A stretch of 44,041 bases of DNA from Chersky-299 sp963749535 (GCA_963749535.1 CAVVNF010000031.1:1-44041); one strand, 5' to 3'. Positions 1 through 8,531 are shown, counted from the first letter of the stretch. Numbers and translations: made by a program. The notes: generated from the letters alone by a model not told the origin.

Positions 1-777
1 ACCCGGAGACCAGCGCCATCGTCATGTACGTGGAAAGTATCAAACGACCTCAGCGCTTTTTGGAGATCGCGCGCCGAGTTACCGCGAAGAAGCCCGTCGT
101 GATGCTCAAAAGGAGGCGCCACCGAAGCCGGCAAGAAAGCCGCCGCGGCTCACACGGCGGCGATGGCCGCTGAGGACCGCCTGGTCGCCGGGATGCTGCG
201 CCAGGCCGGCGTCGTCCGCATCTCCGATTACACTCAGTTGGTCATGGCCGGCAAGGTCCTGGCTGCCTCGCCACTTCCTGAGGGAAACCGGGTGGCTTTT
301 CTCGCTCCTTCGGGGGCGATGCTCGTGGGCCTGTCCGATCTATGCAGTCGCCTTGGTCTTGAGGTCCCACAACTCGAGGAACGTAGCCTGAGGAGGATCC
401 AGGAGATCACCCCACCGTTCATCCGCATCCGCAATCCGGTTGACATCTGGGCGGCGGCGCTCTCCATAGGGGTCGAGGCGGCCTACGCTGCTGGCATGGA
501 GGCGGTACTCGAAGATCCGAACGTCGATGCTGTCATCCCGATATTCATGCTCACCCGAGAGATGGGCATGCCGAAAGATTTTGATTTCGTGGTGGATATA
601 GCCGAACGTCACCCGAGGAAACCGGTTCTTGTTTCGTTCACGGGCGACAAGAGCTGCTTGGATGAGTGTAGAGAGTTCCTCGAGCCCAGAGGCGTGCCCA
701 CCTTCATGCAGGTAGAAGAGCCATTTCACGCCCTGTCGATCCTCGCTCGGTGCGCAGAGCTCAGAAATCGTGGCTAA
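1..777 (+). CDS. Acyl-CoA synthetase (ADP-forming) family, C-terminal part, partial and frameshifted
   Basis: This is the C-terminal portion of a CoA-ligase of the acetate-CoA ligase (ADP-forming)/succinyl-CoA-synthetase-like family, which interconverts acyl-CoA and acid with ADP/ATP. The gene enters from the left edge. The reading frame beginning at base 3 gives ETSAIVMYVES and AKKPVVMLK, typical of the succinyl-CoA ligase-like core. At the AAAA run (108-111) one extra base shifts the frame, and the expected continuation (GGATEAGKKAAAAHTAAMA) resumes in the frame that ends at 777. Later segments such as VAFLAPSGAMLVGLSDLCS and IRNPVDIW are family-typical. The N-terminal CoA-binding domain lies outside the window. 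The PfkB-type kinase follows 40 bp later on the same strand. The single-base insertion in a homopolymer is probably a sequencing error. The family call is fairly secure; the acyl substrate cannot be told. Confidence 0.75.
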
Positions 778-817
778 CGGGTGGCGAGAGGCCTTCTCAT
801 GAAGCGGGTGAATAGAT

Positions 818-1682
818 TTGGCTGAGTGCTACGACCTGGTATTCGTCGGCAACGCTGGTCTCAACCAACTGCACCGTTCTGACGGCACCACCGAGCCGAT
901 CCTCGGGGGCCCGATCTTCCACAGCGCCCTGGCTACCCGGTGGTCCGGCAAGAGAGTGGCCGTCGTAACGAGGATCGAGCCCTCCGATGCGCCTCCTGGA
1001 GCCGTTGCGTAGGGCAGGGATCACTACCTTCGTCTCCCCAGCCCCCGTGACCACGCGCAGTCACATCTTCTACATGAGTGACGACGTCGACGATCGCCGG
1101 CACGTGCTAGAGAAGACCGCCGGTTCGTTCTCGCTCTCCGACCTGCCGCCTATCACAGCCCGGCTGCTCCACCTCGTCGGGGTCAATCGCATCGAGTTCC
1201 CTCTCGACTTCATGGTGAGCCTCCGGCGGCGCGGCTTTGACTTCTCTATCGACATGCAAGCGCTGATCCGGACCGCCGACCCCGAGACGGGCGATGTCAC
1301 CTATGGGGACTATCCTCATAAACAGCAGGTTGCAACGATGGCCGAGAAGATCAAGCTCGACGTGGTCGAAGCGGAGCTGCTTACGGGTACGTCCGATCTG
1401 GAGCAGGCGGCCATCCAGTTCGAGAAATGGGGCGGTTCCGAGACCATGGTGACTCGGGCCGATGGAGCACTCGTCCGTCACGCTGGAAAGACCTATTTCG
1501 AACGCTTTTCGAACCGGGGCGTGGCGGGGAGGACCGGGCGCGGCGACACCACCTTTGGATCGTATCTACTACGGCGCATGGACTTCGGCGTGGCCGATTC
1601 CCTCAAGTTCGCCGTCGCTCTCACGTCGATCAAGATGGAGACGTTCTGGTCCCTTTGCGGGGAGTCTGGAGGACGTTCTTGA
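818..1682 (+). CDS. PfkB-family carbohydrate/nucleoside kinase, frameshifted
   Basis: This is a ribokinase/PfkB-superfamily kinase that phosphorylates a sugar-like hydroxyl with ATP in the cytoplasm. The N-terminal piece (TTG start at 818) has DLVFVGNAGLN followed by a glycine-rich LGGPIFHSALA segment, matching the substrate-binding GG region. The C-terminal piece carries GRTGRGDTTFGSYLL, the anion-hole GxGD signature with the catalytic Asp. The two pieces lie in different frames. The join is at the CCC run 980-982, where removing one C gives TRIEPPMRLLEPLRRAGI and restores one protein of about 287 residues, a normal length for the family. The TTG start is chosen because no in-frame ATG/GTG lies upstream, and the ribosome site is weak. 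It shares the strand with the acyl-CoA ligase and converges with the aldolase operon. The substrate is unknown. Confidence 0.7.
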
Positions 1683-1776
1683 GAGGATGAGGGTCGATCA
1701 CAGCTAACCGAGGCGGTTGGAGCCGCGCCGGGCGCCCGCTCGGCGGCCATGAGTTCGGCGCTGTTCGCTTTGGGCC

Positions 1777-2805
1777 TCAGCCAAGATCTGGGCGTAGATC
1801 CCTTGCTTTTGCCATCTGGTAGGCCACGTCGACGATCATGTCCTCCTGACCGCCGATCATCCCTCGGCGCCCGAGCTCCACGATTATGTCCAACGGGTCC
1901 AGACCGAATCTGTCGGCTGCGCGAACGCTGTGGAGCAGGAAGCTCGAGTAGACTCCCGCATATCCCAGCATCAACGACGTGTTGTCGATTACCTGGGGCC
2001 GTTGCATGACCGGCCCGACGATGTTCTGGGCAGCATCCATGATCTTGTGGAAATCGATGCCGGTTTCGTAGTTCGACTTAGCCAACACGGCCACGAGTAC
2101 CTCTGTCTGCGCGTTCCCGGCACCCGCGCCCAAGCCGCGGCAGCATCCGTCGACATATGTCGCTCCAGCTTGGATCGCCGCAAGAGTGTTGCCGATCGCC
2201 AGGCCGAGGTTGTTGTGCGCGTGGAAGCCGATCGGGATGGATAGCGCCTGCCGCGCCGCGCGGACTCTCGCAGTGACGTCGTTTGGCAGCATCGCACCGG
2301 CGGAGTCCATCAGGTACACGACGTCTGCGCCATACGACTCGAACAAGCCCGCTTGCTCGGCGACTTTCTGCGGAGAGACCAAGTGGGACATCATCAGCAG
2401 ACCGCACGTGAACATGTTGAGCCTCTTCGCCAAGCCGATATGCTGGGCCCCCAACTCCGCCCCGGTCACGTGGGTGGCGATTCTGGCGACTTTGGCCCCG
2501 TAGCCCGCAGCCATCGACAAGTCTTCCTGAGTGCCTATGCCGGGCAAGAGCAGTACAGCGAGCTTTGCCTGATGCAATTGGGAAGCGGCCGCGGCCAACA
2601 GCTCCTCTTCCGGATACGAGGAGAAACCGTAGTTGAACGACGACCCCGCGAGACCGTCCCCATGCGACACCTCGACGTACTCTACGTGGGCTCTTTCGAG
2701 CGCACCGGCGATCCCGCGAACCTGTTCGGGGCTGTAGCTGTGGCTCACGGCATGGCTGCCGTCCCGAAGGGTGGTGTCGATGATGTGAATGCGGTCGCCG
2801 GCCAT
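1777..2805 (-). CDS. dmpG: 4-hydroxy-2-oxovalerate aldolase family (DmpG/MhpE)
   Basis: This is a class II pyruvate aldolase of the HMGL-like TIM-barrel superfamily. Family members split 4-hydroxy-2-oxoacids to pyruvate plus an aldehyde, normally handing acetaldehyde to a partner dehydrogenase through a protein tunnel. It begins IHIIDTTLRDGSHAVSHSYS, keeping the Arg-Asp pair and the catalytic-base His of DmpG. The metal-binding FHAHNNLGLAIGN HxH motif and the HGDGLAGSSFNYGF segment are present. Length is about 342 residues, as usual. The ATG at 2803-2805 is preferred over an upstream start because GGGGAG sits just ahead of it inside the end of the preceding gene, whose TAG stop is one base upstream. 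That coupling with the dehydrogenase homologue is typical of meta-cleavage pathways. The partner lacks its catalytic Cys, so the real aldehyde product is uncertain. Confidence 0.88.
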   Translation of the reverse strand: MAGDRIHIIDTTLRDGSHAVSHSYSPEQVRGIAGALERAHVEYVEVSHGDGLAGSSFNYGFSSYPEEELLAAAASQLHQAKLAVLLLPGIGTQEDLSMAAGYGAKVARIATHVTGAELGAQHIGLAKRLNMFTCGLLMMSHLVSPQKVAEQAGLFESYGADVVYLMDSAGAMLPNDVTARVRAARQALSIPIGFHAHNNLGLAIGNTLAAIQAGATYVDGCCRGLGAGAGNAQTEVLVAVLAKSNYETGIDFHKIMDAAQNIVGPVMQRPQVIDNTSLMLGYAGVYSSFLLHSVRAADRFGLDPLDIIVELGRRGMIGGQEDMIVDVAYQMAKARDLRPDLG

Positions 2806-2806
2806 C

Positions 2807-3694
2807 CTAGCTCCCCTGCATAAGTATGCGGCGGGCAAGTTCGTCCCCGACCTGCACGGCCGCCGACGTCATGATGTCGAGATTGCCTGAATAGCTGGGC
2901 AGATAGTCGCCGGCGCCCTCAACCTCGATGATGACCGTCACCTTGTGCCCGTCGATCATCGGCGGCATCCGTAGTCTGTAGCCCGGGACATAGGTCTGCA
3001 TGGCCTGCACCATCGTCGCGACGGAAGCCTCGATCGCCTCTTTCTCCGGCATCTCGACCTCGACGTAGATGGTGCCCGTCATCACCAGCGGCGGCTCCGC
3101 CGGATTCATGAGGATGATGGCTTTGCCCCGTTGGGCGCCGCCGATGCTGCGTATCGCATCGGCCGTGGTTCGAGTGGCCTCGTCGATGTCTTGTCTGGCT
3201 CCAGGACCGGCGGCCTCGCTCGCGACGCACGAGACGATCTCCGCATACCTTGCCCCGGCGACTCGGGACACTGCGTACACGATGGGGACCGTTGCTTGTC
3301 CGGGACCCGTGACCATGCTGATGTTGGGACCCTCGCCGAGGCCTGCGAGATTGACAGCCGGGACGACATGCTGTCCGAGGCCGGCCGGCGTGAGGTCGAT
3401 TGCCATCTTTCCGGCTGCTTCCAGAAGCGGGGCATGTTCGAGGTGCGATCTCGCTCCCGTGGCATCGAAGACGATCTTGATCTCGTCTTCCTCCAGGATC
3501 GGTGTAATGCCGCCCGTCGTGCTTCTGATGCCGTTCTTCTCGGCCCTCTCGATCCCTTGAGAGCGTCCGTTCCCAGCCATCATGAGAAGGTCGAGCCCAG
3601 CGCTCGACCGGAGGATCTTGTACATGAGATCCGTGCCCACGTTTCCCGGCCCGATTATCGCGGCCCCTATGCGCCCTCTATGCATGGTCAGCAC
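2807..3694 (-). CDS. Acetaldehyde dehydrogenase (acylating) homologue, DmpF/MhpF family, catalytic Cys replaced
   Basis: Family members oxidise acetaldehyde to acetyl-CoA with NAD and CoA, in complex with the DmpG aldolase. The Rossmann motif AIIGPGNVGTDLM, the IDLTPAGLG segment, SAGPG-like EAAGPGARQDIDEAT, NPAEPPLVM, YVPGYRLR and the C-terminal AGNLDIMTSAA all match DmpF. The nucleophile motif is different: DmpF has MVTCGGQAT with Cys132, while this protein has MVTGPGQAT with Gly130 (codon 3305-3307). The segment is co-linear and in frame, so a simple indel does not explain it. A Cys occurs nearby in EIVSCVASEA. The start used is the GTG at 3692-3694; an ATG three codons later is equally possible. 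It is translationally coupled to the aldolase. The fold is near certain; acylating activity is doubtful, and a repurposed dehydrogenase or a scaffold are alternatives. Confidence 0.85.
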   Translation of the reverse strand: MLTMHRGRIGAAIIGPGNVGTDLMYKILRSSAGLDLLMMAGNGRSQGIERAEKNGIRSTTGGITPILEEDEIKIVFDATGARSHLEHAPLLEAAGKMAIDLTPAGLGQHVVPAVNLAGLGEGPNISMVTGPGQATVPIVYAVSRVAGARYAEIVSCVASEAAGPGARQDIDEATRTTADAIRSIGGAQRGKAIILMNPAEPPLVMTGTIYVEVEMPEKEAIEASVATMVQAMQTYVPGYRLRMPPMIDGHKVTVIIEVEGAGDYLPSYSGNLDIMTSAAVQVGDELARRILMQGS

Positions 3695-3712
3695 CAGACG
3701 CTCGGCCCTTCT

Positions 3713-3883
3713 TCACGGCTCTCGCGTGGGAGTAGGCAGCTCGGCGAGCACGTTGCCCCAGTCGAGGTAACCCTGGCGGTCCAGCGCTGCCCCAAGGCTG
3801 GACGGGTCGAGGACCACCGGCGGGGGACTCAGGTGGCCAGGCGTCACGTAGTCGTAGACGACGCGTTCTTTCGCTATGACCAT
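3713..3883 (-). CDS. Small hypothetical protein (56 aa) in the aldolase operon
   Basis: This is a short reading frame beginning MVIAKERVVYDYVTPGHL and ending LAELPTPTREP. An earlier in-frame start exists, but the ATG at 3881-3883 is chosen because GAGAGGA lies about five bases upstream. No membrane segment, signal peptide or metal motif is visible. It is Pro-rich in the middle (LSPPPVVLDPSS). It sits between the AprA-like flavoprotein and the aldehyde dehydrogenase homologue, 18 bases before the latter, so it is probably co-transcribed. I do not recognise the family. It might be an accessory subunit of a neighbouring enzyme or a non-coding coincidence; the good ribosome site favours a real gene. 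Confidence 0.4.
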   Translation of the reverse strand: MVIAKERVVYDYVTPGHLSPPPVVLDPSSLGAALDRQGYLDWGNVLAELPTPTREP

Positions 3884-3927
3884 CTTGTCCTCTCGATCTG
3901 GGGAAACACTGTTGTCGCTGGGGGAGC

Positions 3928-3961
3928 GCCCAGTCCGCGGCCAAGCGGCCGCGGACTGGGC
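3928..3961 (-). other. Perfect 15-bp inverted repeat between flavoprotein and small ORF
   Basis: Arms 3928-3942 (GCCCAGTCCGCGGCC) and 3947-3961 are exact reverse complements around the loop AAGC. The hairpin lies after the flavoprotein stop in the minus-strand operon and has no T-run on either side. It fits an mRNA processing or stability stem, or a partial attenuator, better than a standard intrinsic terminator. Confidence 0.55.
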
Positions 3962-3998
3962 CACAAGCGCACTCGCTGAAAGATACCGTGCACGAATC

Positions 3999-5705
3999 CT
4001 AGGGCTTGTAGGGGTATCGCTCGATCGGCACCTTCTCGCTCGACAGGACCATCTCCCCGTTGTGGTCTTTCAAGATGATCCACTTAAGAAACTCGGCGTC
4101 ATTGCGCTCGGGGTAGTCTTCGCGGATGTGCCAGCCGCGGGTCTCTTTCCTTTCGAGAGACGCCCGGAAGAACAACTCCGCATCATGGGTCATGGATCTG
4201 ACTTCGTTGCACGCCGCGAGATGGTGATAGTCCGTTGCTCTCAACGCGGGGATCTGGGCCTTCACGTCGAGGATCATGCCCAGAGCTTCCTCAAGGCGCT
4301 CCTTGTTCTTGTACATGCAGTAGCCCAACGGGACTATGGCGTTCTGAATCTGCTTGACCAGCTCCAGCGGGTGGACGCCACGTTCCCGCTCGAGCGGCGC
4401 CATGAACCCTCGCTTCAGCGATTCGGCCTGTTCGGCGTCGGCGTGGGTGGCTTCGGACACCTTGTTGGCGTAACGCGCGGCCGCCGGGCCGCCCCGCATA
4501 GCGGTGAAGAAAACCACACCGAAGCCGCCGCCCCTCAAGCGTCCGGGCGGCGTCGGGACGGCACCTGCCCACGCCGAGCCCGAGGAGGAGGATGCCCCAG
4601 CGCCGAACAGTCCGGGGATGGTCGCGGCCATGTCGTGGTCCACGCGGATGGGGCCATGCTCGCCGACGAACCCCGGGAAGATCTCCTGCGTGCCGCCGTA
4701 GCGGATGCCTGCGGCCTGCTGCTTGTCGATAAATCTGCCCCAATACCGGGTCGTGACCGGCCGCTTCCACACTTCTTCTGTGAGGTGCCGGGGGATGGTG
4801 ACCGTGAAGACGTAGCTCTCGTCCGTCTTCGAGACGATCGGGCCGTGGCCCGCCAACATCTCTTTGTACCAGAGCACGAACGCCCAGGGATCGACGTCGG
4901 AAGGCTCTTTGTCCTCGAGCCACGAGGTGATGTTCTCGCCTTTGGCGTTATACATGGCTTCTTCGGCCCCGTAGACGATCTCCTGGCTGCGGGCGAACTG
5001 CATCACGTGGAACGAGCCGAACTCGGCGTTCCTCATCTCTGCTCCGGCTCTGTAAGCCATAGCGGAGCCGTCGCCGCGAAGGTCGGCATACTTCGGTTGC
5101 ACCCGCCAATTCTGTCCGCCGGTGGTGATCAACGTCGCCTTCGCCTGGATCACATGGCAGGTCCCGTCGACTACGTTGAAGCCGATCCCGCCAACGACCT
5201 TGTCTCCATCTTTGAGGAGGTCGATCATCGCCACCTTGTTGATGAATCTCACGCCGAGCCTCTTCGCCCGCCGGTACAGTGGATTCATCATGTCGATGTC
5301 GGCTGCGGCCATGCTGGACGGCAGGTACGGCAGCCACTTGAGGGAGATGATCTGGCCGTCCGCGGACCGGCAGATCCCGCCTCCCCACGAGTCGAACCGA
5401 TCCAAGTTCGGCACGTTCTCTTCGGTGTAGGCGCGCAGCAGATCCTGATCTTCGAGATAAATGCCGATCTTCTTGACGTGGTGTTCGATCCATTTCTCGT
5501 GGTCGTCACCAGGAGCCAAGTAGTTGATGTTACCGGCCCCCTTGTTCGCCTGTCCGCCATAGGGGACGTGGGCTTTCTCGACGACGATGATGTCTACGTC
5601 GGGCGCCTCGTCCTTGGCGGCGTTCGCGGCGACGAGCCCGGCGATGCCGCCACCGATTATCAGAATATCCGCGGAATCAACCTTGCCGATCGCCTCGAGT
5701 TTCAT
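3999..5705 (-). CDS. FAD-dependent oxidoreductase, AprA/FrdA-like flavoprotein subunit
   Basis: This is a flavoprotein of the fumarate reductase/succinate dehydrogenase/adenylylsulfate-reductase alpha superfamily. The FAD Rossmann motif ADILIIGGGIAGLVAANAA is followed by VEKAHVPYGGQANKGAGN, where the Gly-rich loop contacts FAD. A late GLFGAGASSSSGSAWAGA segment is typical of the superfamily's second FAD-binding stretch. Length is about 568 residues. The ATG at 5703-5705 overlaps the TGA of the ferredoxin gene (ATGA), so the two are translationally coupled and probably form one complex, as AprA and AprB do. A strict APS reductase is unlikely because no sulfate-reduction genes accompany it. A substrate-specific C=C reductase or dehydrogenase in the surrounding pathway fits better. 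The substrate is not readable from sequence. Confidence 0.8.
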   Translation of the reverse strand: MKLEAIGKVDSADILIIGGGIAGLVAANAAKDEAPDVDIIVVEKAHVPYGGQANKGAGNINYLAPGDDHEKWIEHHVKKIGIYLEDQDLLRAYTEENVPNLDRFDSWGGGICRSADGQIISLKWLPYLPSSMAAADIDMMNPLYRRAKRLGVRFINKVAMIDLLKDGDKVVGGIGFNVVDGTCHVIQAKATLITTGGQNWRVQPKYADLRGDGSAMAYRAGAEMRNAEFGSFHVMQFARSQEIVYGAEEAMYNAKGENITSWLEDKEPSDVDPWAFVLWYKEMLAGHGPIVSKTDESYVFTVTIPRHLTEEVWKRPVTTRYWGRFIDKQQAAGIRYGGTQEIFPGFVGEHGPIRVDHDMAATIPGLFGAGASSSSGSAWAGAVPTPPGRLRGGGFGVVFFTAMRGGPAAARYANKVSEATHADAEQAESLKRGFMAPLERERGVHPLELVKQIQNAIVPLGYCMYKNKERLEEALGMILDVKAQIPALRATDYHHLAACNEVRSMTHDAELFFRASLERKETRGWHIREDYPERNDAEFLKWIILKDHNGEMVLSSEKVPIERYPYKP

Positions 5706-5962
5706 ATCACGGCCTTTCCCGGAGTGTAGGGGAAGCCCCGTTCGATGATCGGCGGCCAAGGCGAGTCGTAGTCATACACGACTTCGATAGCCCCAGCGGC
5801 GCATTCGAGCTCACACATATTGCAATGGACGCAATCTTCCGGGTACGCCACGATCGGTTTGTCTTGCTCGTCGTCGTAGCGCCACACATCAACGTAACAG
5901 ACCTTGAAACACATCCTGCATCCGGTGCAGGCGTCGTAGTCGACCTTTATCGTGGTGGTCAT
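5702..5962 (-). CDS. Two-cluster [4Fe-4S] ferredoxin subunit
   Basis: This is a ferredoxin-type electron-transfer protein of about 86 residues. Two cluster motifs are visible: CTGCRMCFKVC (CxxCxxCxxxC) near the N-terminus and CVHCNMCELEC about 35 residues later, with the following AAGAI typical of bacterial ferredoxins. The start at 5960-5962 (MTTTIKVDYDACTGC) is favoured over a longer reading frame by the GGCGGAAG ribosome site just upstream. Its stop overlaps the start of the flavoprotein. It most likely passes electrons between that FAD subunit and a soluble carrier, like AprB beside AprA, although AprB proteins usually have a longer C-terminal tail. Confidence 0.85.
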   Translation of the reverse strand: MTTTIKVDYDACTGCRMCFKVCYVDVWRYDDEQDKPIVAYPEDCVHCNMCELECAAGAIEVVYDYDSPWPPIIERGFPYTPGKAVI

Positions 5963-6044
5963 ATGTTCTTCCGCCTTCCAGATCGTTCGGCGTTTATCGG
6001 CTAGTCCCGCCGGTTCGTTGTGCGATGTCGCCTCCTTTCGCGCG

Positions 6045-6890
6045 TCATGCAAACTCGGCGTGGAATCTCTCTTCCTCGCCCTCGAGCATGTGATAGCAGT
6101 GCTCCTCGGCCGGGAAGGCTTGTGCCTTCACCTCGGCCACGTAGTCACGCATCGCTCCGGTCACCATCCCAGCTACATCGCAGTACTTCTTGACGAACTT
6201 GGGCGTGAAGGTCTGGAACTGGCCGATGACGTCGGCGACGATGAGCAACTGTCCGTCGCACTCGACTCCGGCTCCGATGGCCAGTACCGGAATGGATAGT
6301 GTTCGGGCGATGTACCCGCCGACTTCCGGGGGGATGGCTTCAAGCAGGATCATGTGAGCGCCCGCCTCTTGGACTGCGAGAGCATCCCTCACCACCATCC
6401 GCGCGGATTCCAACGTGCGACCCTGCGCTTTATGGCCTCCCAGCTGCCCGCTGCTTTGAGGGGTCAGGCCTATGTGGCCCATTACCACGATGCCGGCGTC
6501 CACGATGGCTTTGATGCGCGGCGCCACTCGGACCCCGCCCTCGAGCTTAATGGCGTCCGCGCCCGCCTCTTTGAGGAAACGCCCGGCATTTTCCACAGCC
6601 GCTTCACATGAGGTCTGGTAGGACATGAAAGGCATGTCTCCCACTACGAAGGTGTCGGGCGCGCCTCGCCGCACGGCTTCAGCGTGACCGATGCACTGCT
6701 CCATGGTAACCGGCACCGTGCCGGGATACCCGTAGACGCACATGCCCAAGCTGTCGCCGACCAACAGCATGTCGAGACCGGCGGCCTGAGCGAACTGCGC
6801 GGTCGGATAATCGTAAGCGGTGAGGAACGCGATCTTCTCACCGCGGGTCTTCATGTCGATGAAGTCGTGGATTGTCTTCTTCTTCGTCAC
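6045..6890 (-). CDS. panB: 3-methyl-2-oxobutanoate hydroxymethyltransferase family (PanB)
   Basis: PanB transfers a hydroxymethyl group from methylene-tetrahydrofolate to 2-oxoisovalerate, the first step of pantothenate and CoA synthesis. The protein has all the usual landmarks: LTAYDYPTAQFAQAAG, VGDSLGM and GDMPFMSY with the two metal-binding Asp, IKLEGG with Lys and Glu, GHIGLTPQ, and the LEAIP Glu that acts as base. Length 281 is normal. The start is GTG at 6888-6890 with a strong GGAGGT six bases upstream. It lies inside a catabolic operon next to the ferredoxin-flavoprotein pair, with no panC or panD nearby. A catabolic aldol role on a related 2-oxoacid is therefore possible, but the motifs do not distinguish this from housekeeping PanB. 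Confidence 0.88.
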   Translation of the reverse strand: MTKKKTIHDFIDMKTRGEKIAFLTAYDYPTAQFAQAAGLDMLLVGDSLGMCVYGYPGTVPVTMEQCIGHAEAVRRGAPDTFVVGDMPFMSYQTSCEAAVENAGRFLKEAGADAIKLEGGVRVAPRIKAIVDAGIVVMGHIGLTPQSSGQLGGHKAQGRTLESARMVVRDALAVQEAGAHMILLEAIPPEVGGYIARTLSIPVLAIGAGVECDGQLLIVADVIGQFQTFTPKFVKKYCDVAGMVTGAMRDYVAEVKAQAFPAEEHCYHMLEGEEERFHAEFA

Positions 6891-6923
6891 GCCTTACCTC
6901 CGAGGTGAGTGCTTGTCGACCAC

Positions 6924-8250
6924 CTACACTGTGCAGCGCAGGATGTAGAGCCCTTGGTGCAATGTATCCACGTAGATGTAACCGCGGTTGTCCACGATGA
7001 CATCTTCCGTAGTGGCGATGTTCGGGCCGGGGAAGAGGTCGCCCGCGGCGTTGTTGAACGCCCATTTGTCCGGATCGGGCGGTATGTAGTAGGCGATCTC
7101 CCTAGGCACGAAGGGGTCGCTGATGTCGTAGACCCTGAGGCCGGCGTGGAAGTAACAGCAATAGATCCGGTCGTTGCGGTCTTCGAGAGCTGGGTGGTAG
7201 TGGGGCTCGTGCAGGTTGTGCGGGCCGAAGGGACCGGCCCCGACGCCGGGGATCTCGGTGAAGTTCTTGTAGGGCCACTCTGCCGGTATCTCTGGATAGG
7301 GGAAGATGGAGACGAGCGTCGGGTCGGTGGGGTCGGAGATATCGACCATCCCTATGAAGTTGAGCGGCTGAGCTACCCCGCCGATGAACTCCGGCGTGAA
7401 GACGGGGTACCGCTCACCCTCGCTGGTCATGACGGCGTAGGGCCGCTCCGAGAGCGGGATGACGGTGTGGCAGCGGGCCCCGGAAAGCTTGCCGGCCAGA
7501 GGCGGGTGATGCTTTAGCTGCCCGATAAGCTTCGGCAGGGTTATGTCGGAGATGTCCAGCACGACCAGGCCCGCTGCGCCGTAACTGAGGTAGGCGAGGT
7601 CCCCTTTGGGGTAGGCCGGACCGTGCATGTTCGGGCCGTCCAGCATGTTGAGTAGCACATCGCCCGTTGGCGGCTCTTTGGGCTGAACGAAGCCCGGGAG
7701 GTACTGCCCCGGCGACCACCACCTTCCGGCCTCGAAAGGCCTCGTGGGGTCGGACACGTCCAGGATGCGGTACATAAACCCGGTGAACCCGCGGCATGAA
7801 GCCGCCATGTGCACATACCGGCCCCCGTCGTAAGAAGAACCGGTGCACTCCCAGTCCGCCTCCTGTCTGCCAGTGGGAGAGGAATTTGGGGTCGGTCGGA
7901 TCCTTCACGTCCCAGATGTATACGCCTTCTTCGTACGGGTCTTCCCAGGAGGTACCGTGCAAGAACGGGAACGCCTGCTGAAGAGCCGTGACCATAAGTC
8001 CACCTGCCACCTGGAGTTTGAGGGTGACCTGCCCGGCCTTGTCGGGACCGGGCACGAACTTCAAGTACTCGGGTCTCGTGGGATCGGTGACGTCCAGTAT
8101 GGCCCAACCAGGGTGTCTGAAGTGAGACATGTAGAGGTAATAGCGGCCGCCGACCTCCTGCATCGCCATTTGGAACCCGGGCTTGCCTTTGAGATCGTGG
8201 TAGGCGAGCACTTCGATGTTCTTCGCAAAGGCTTGCTTGGGTGGCATCAT
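6924..8250 (-). CDS. LVIVD-repeat beta-propeller protein, frameshifted
   Basis: This is a predicted beta-propeller built of LVIVD-type repeats of the pattern ...ILDVTDPTRPEYL, VYIWDVKDPTDPKFL, ILDVSDPTRPFEAG, LVVLDISDITLPKLIG, GMVDISDPTDPTLV and RVYDISDPFVPREI. The two parts lie in different frames. Removing one T from the minus-strand TTCTTCTTACGA (plus positions 7832-7833) joins them as HRFFYDGGRYVHMAAS, giving about 442 residues. Start at 8250 (MMPPKQAFAK) is chosen because GGAAAGG lies six bases upstream. No signal peptide is visible, so it is probably cytoplasmic. Numerous HxH and GPHNLHEPHYHP segments could bind metal, as in selenium-binding-protein-like and methanethiol-oxidase-like propellers, but the family assignment stops at the fold. 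Confidence 0.7.
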
Positions 8251-8362
8251 TCTCATCCTTTCCGGAAAGGTGCGTCTTCGAATCTCACCCCGTGCTTCTC
8301 GCTCCGCTCGCACTCGCGAGCGTTCACGAAGAGTGTGCGGCGACTCAGCCGCATCATGAGTT

Positions 8363-8420
8363 CTCGACTGGGCTCATGATAGGACTCTGCGTCGTAGGTC
8401 ATGAGCCACGCTCAGTCGAG
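8363..8420. repeat. Nested inverted repeat in the 340-bp gap 8251-8590
   Basis: Outer arms CTCGACTG (8363-8370) and CAGTCGAG (8413-8420) and inner arms GGCTCATGA (8371-8379) and TCATGAGCC (8399-8407) are each exact reverse complements. They form an extended imperfect hairpin with a five-base bulge. The gap lies between the solute-binding protein and the LVIVD gene, both on the minus strand. It may be leader structure for the LVIVD gene. Apart from this and the 8494-8531 stem, I see nothing else in the gap. Confidence 0.5.
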
Positions 8421-8493
8421 GGCTCCAGACTCGCTCCCGCGGGGATCCTGCGAGCTTGCCGGAGATTCCGCGCGGATTCGGCCTACCAAGTAG

Positions 8494-8531
8494 TAGCCGT
8501 GAGCGCGAAGAACCTTTCGCGCTCACGGCTA
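8494..8531 (-). terminator. Strong 16-bp hairpin after the solute-binding protein gene
   Basis: Arms 8494-8509 (TAGCCGTGAGCGCGAA) and 8516-8531 are perfectly complementary with the 6-base loop GAACCT. The stem begins about 60 bases past the stop codon of the minus-strand solute-binding protein gene. There is no clear T-run after it in the minus direction, so it may end or trim that transcript rather than act as a textbook intrinsic terminator. Confidence 0.45.

Noticed and set aside
3876..5729. Very long (617-codon) plus-strand open frame opposite the flavoprotein
   Set aside because: It is antisense to a gene with clear FAD motifs, shows no domain-like motifs, and long antisense frames are expected in high-GC DNA.
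3999..5962. Dissimilatory APS reductase (aprAB)
   Set aside because: The fold and gene pairing fit, but the ferredoxin is short and no sat, dsr or qmo genes are present, so only a superfamily-level call is made.
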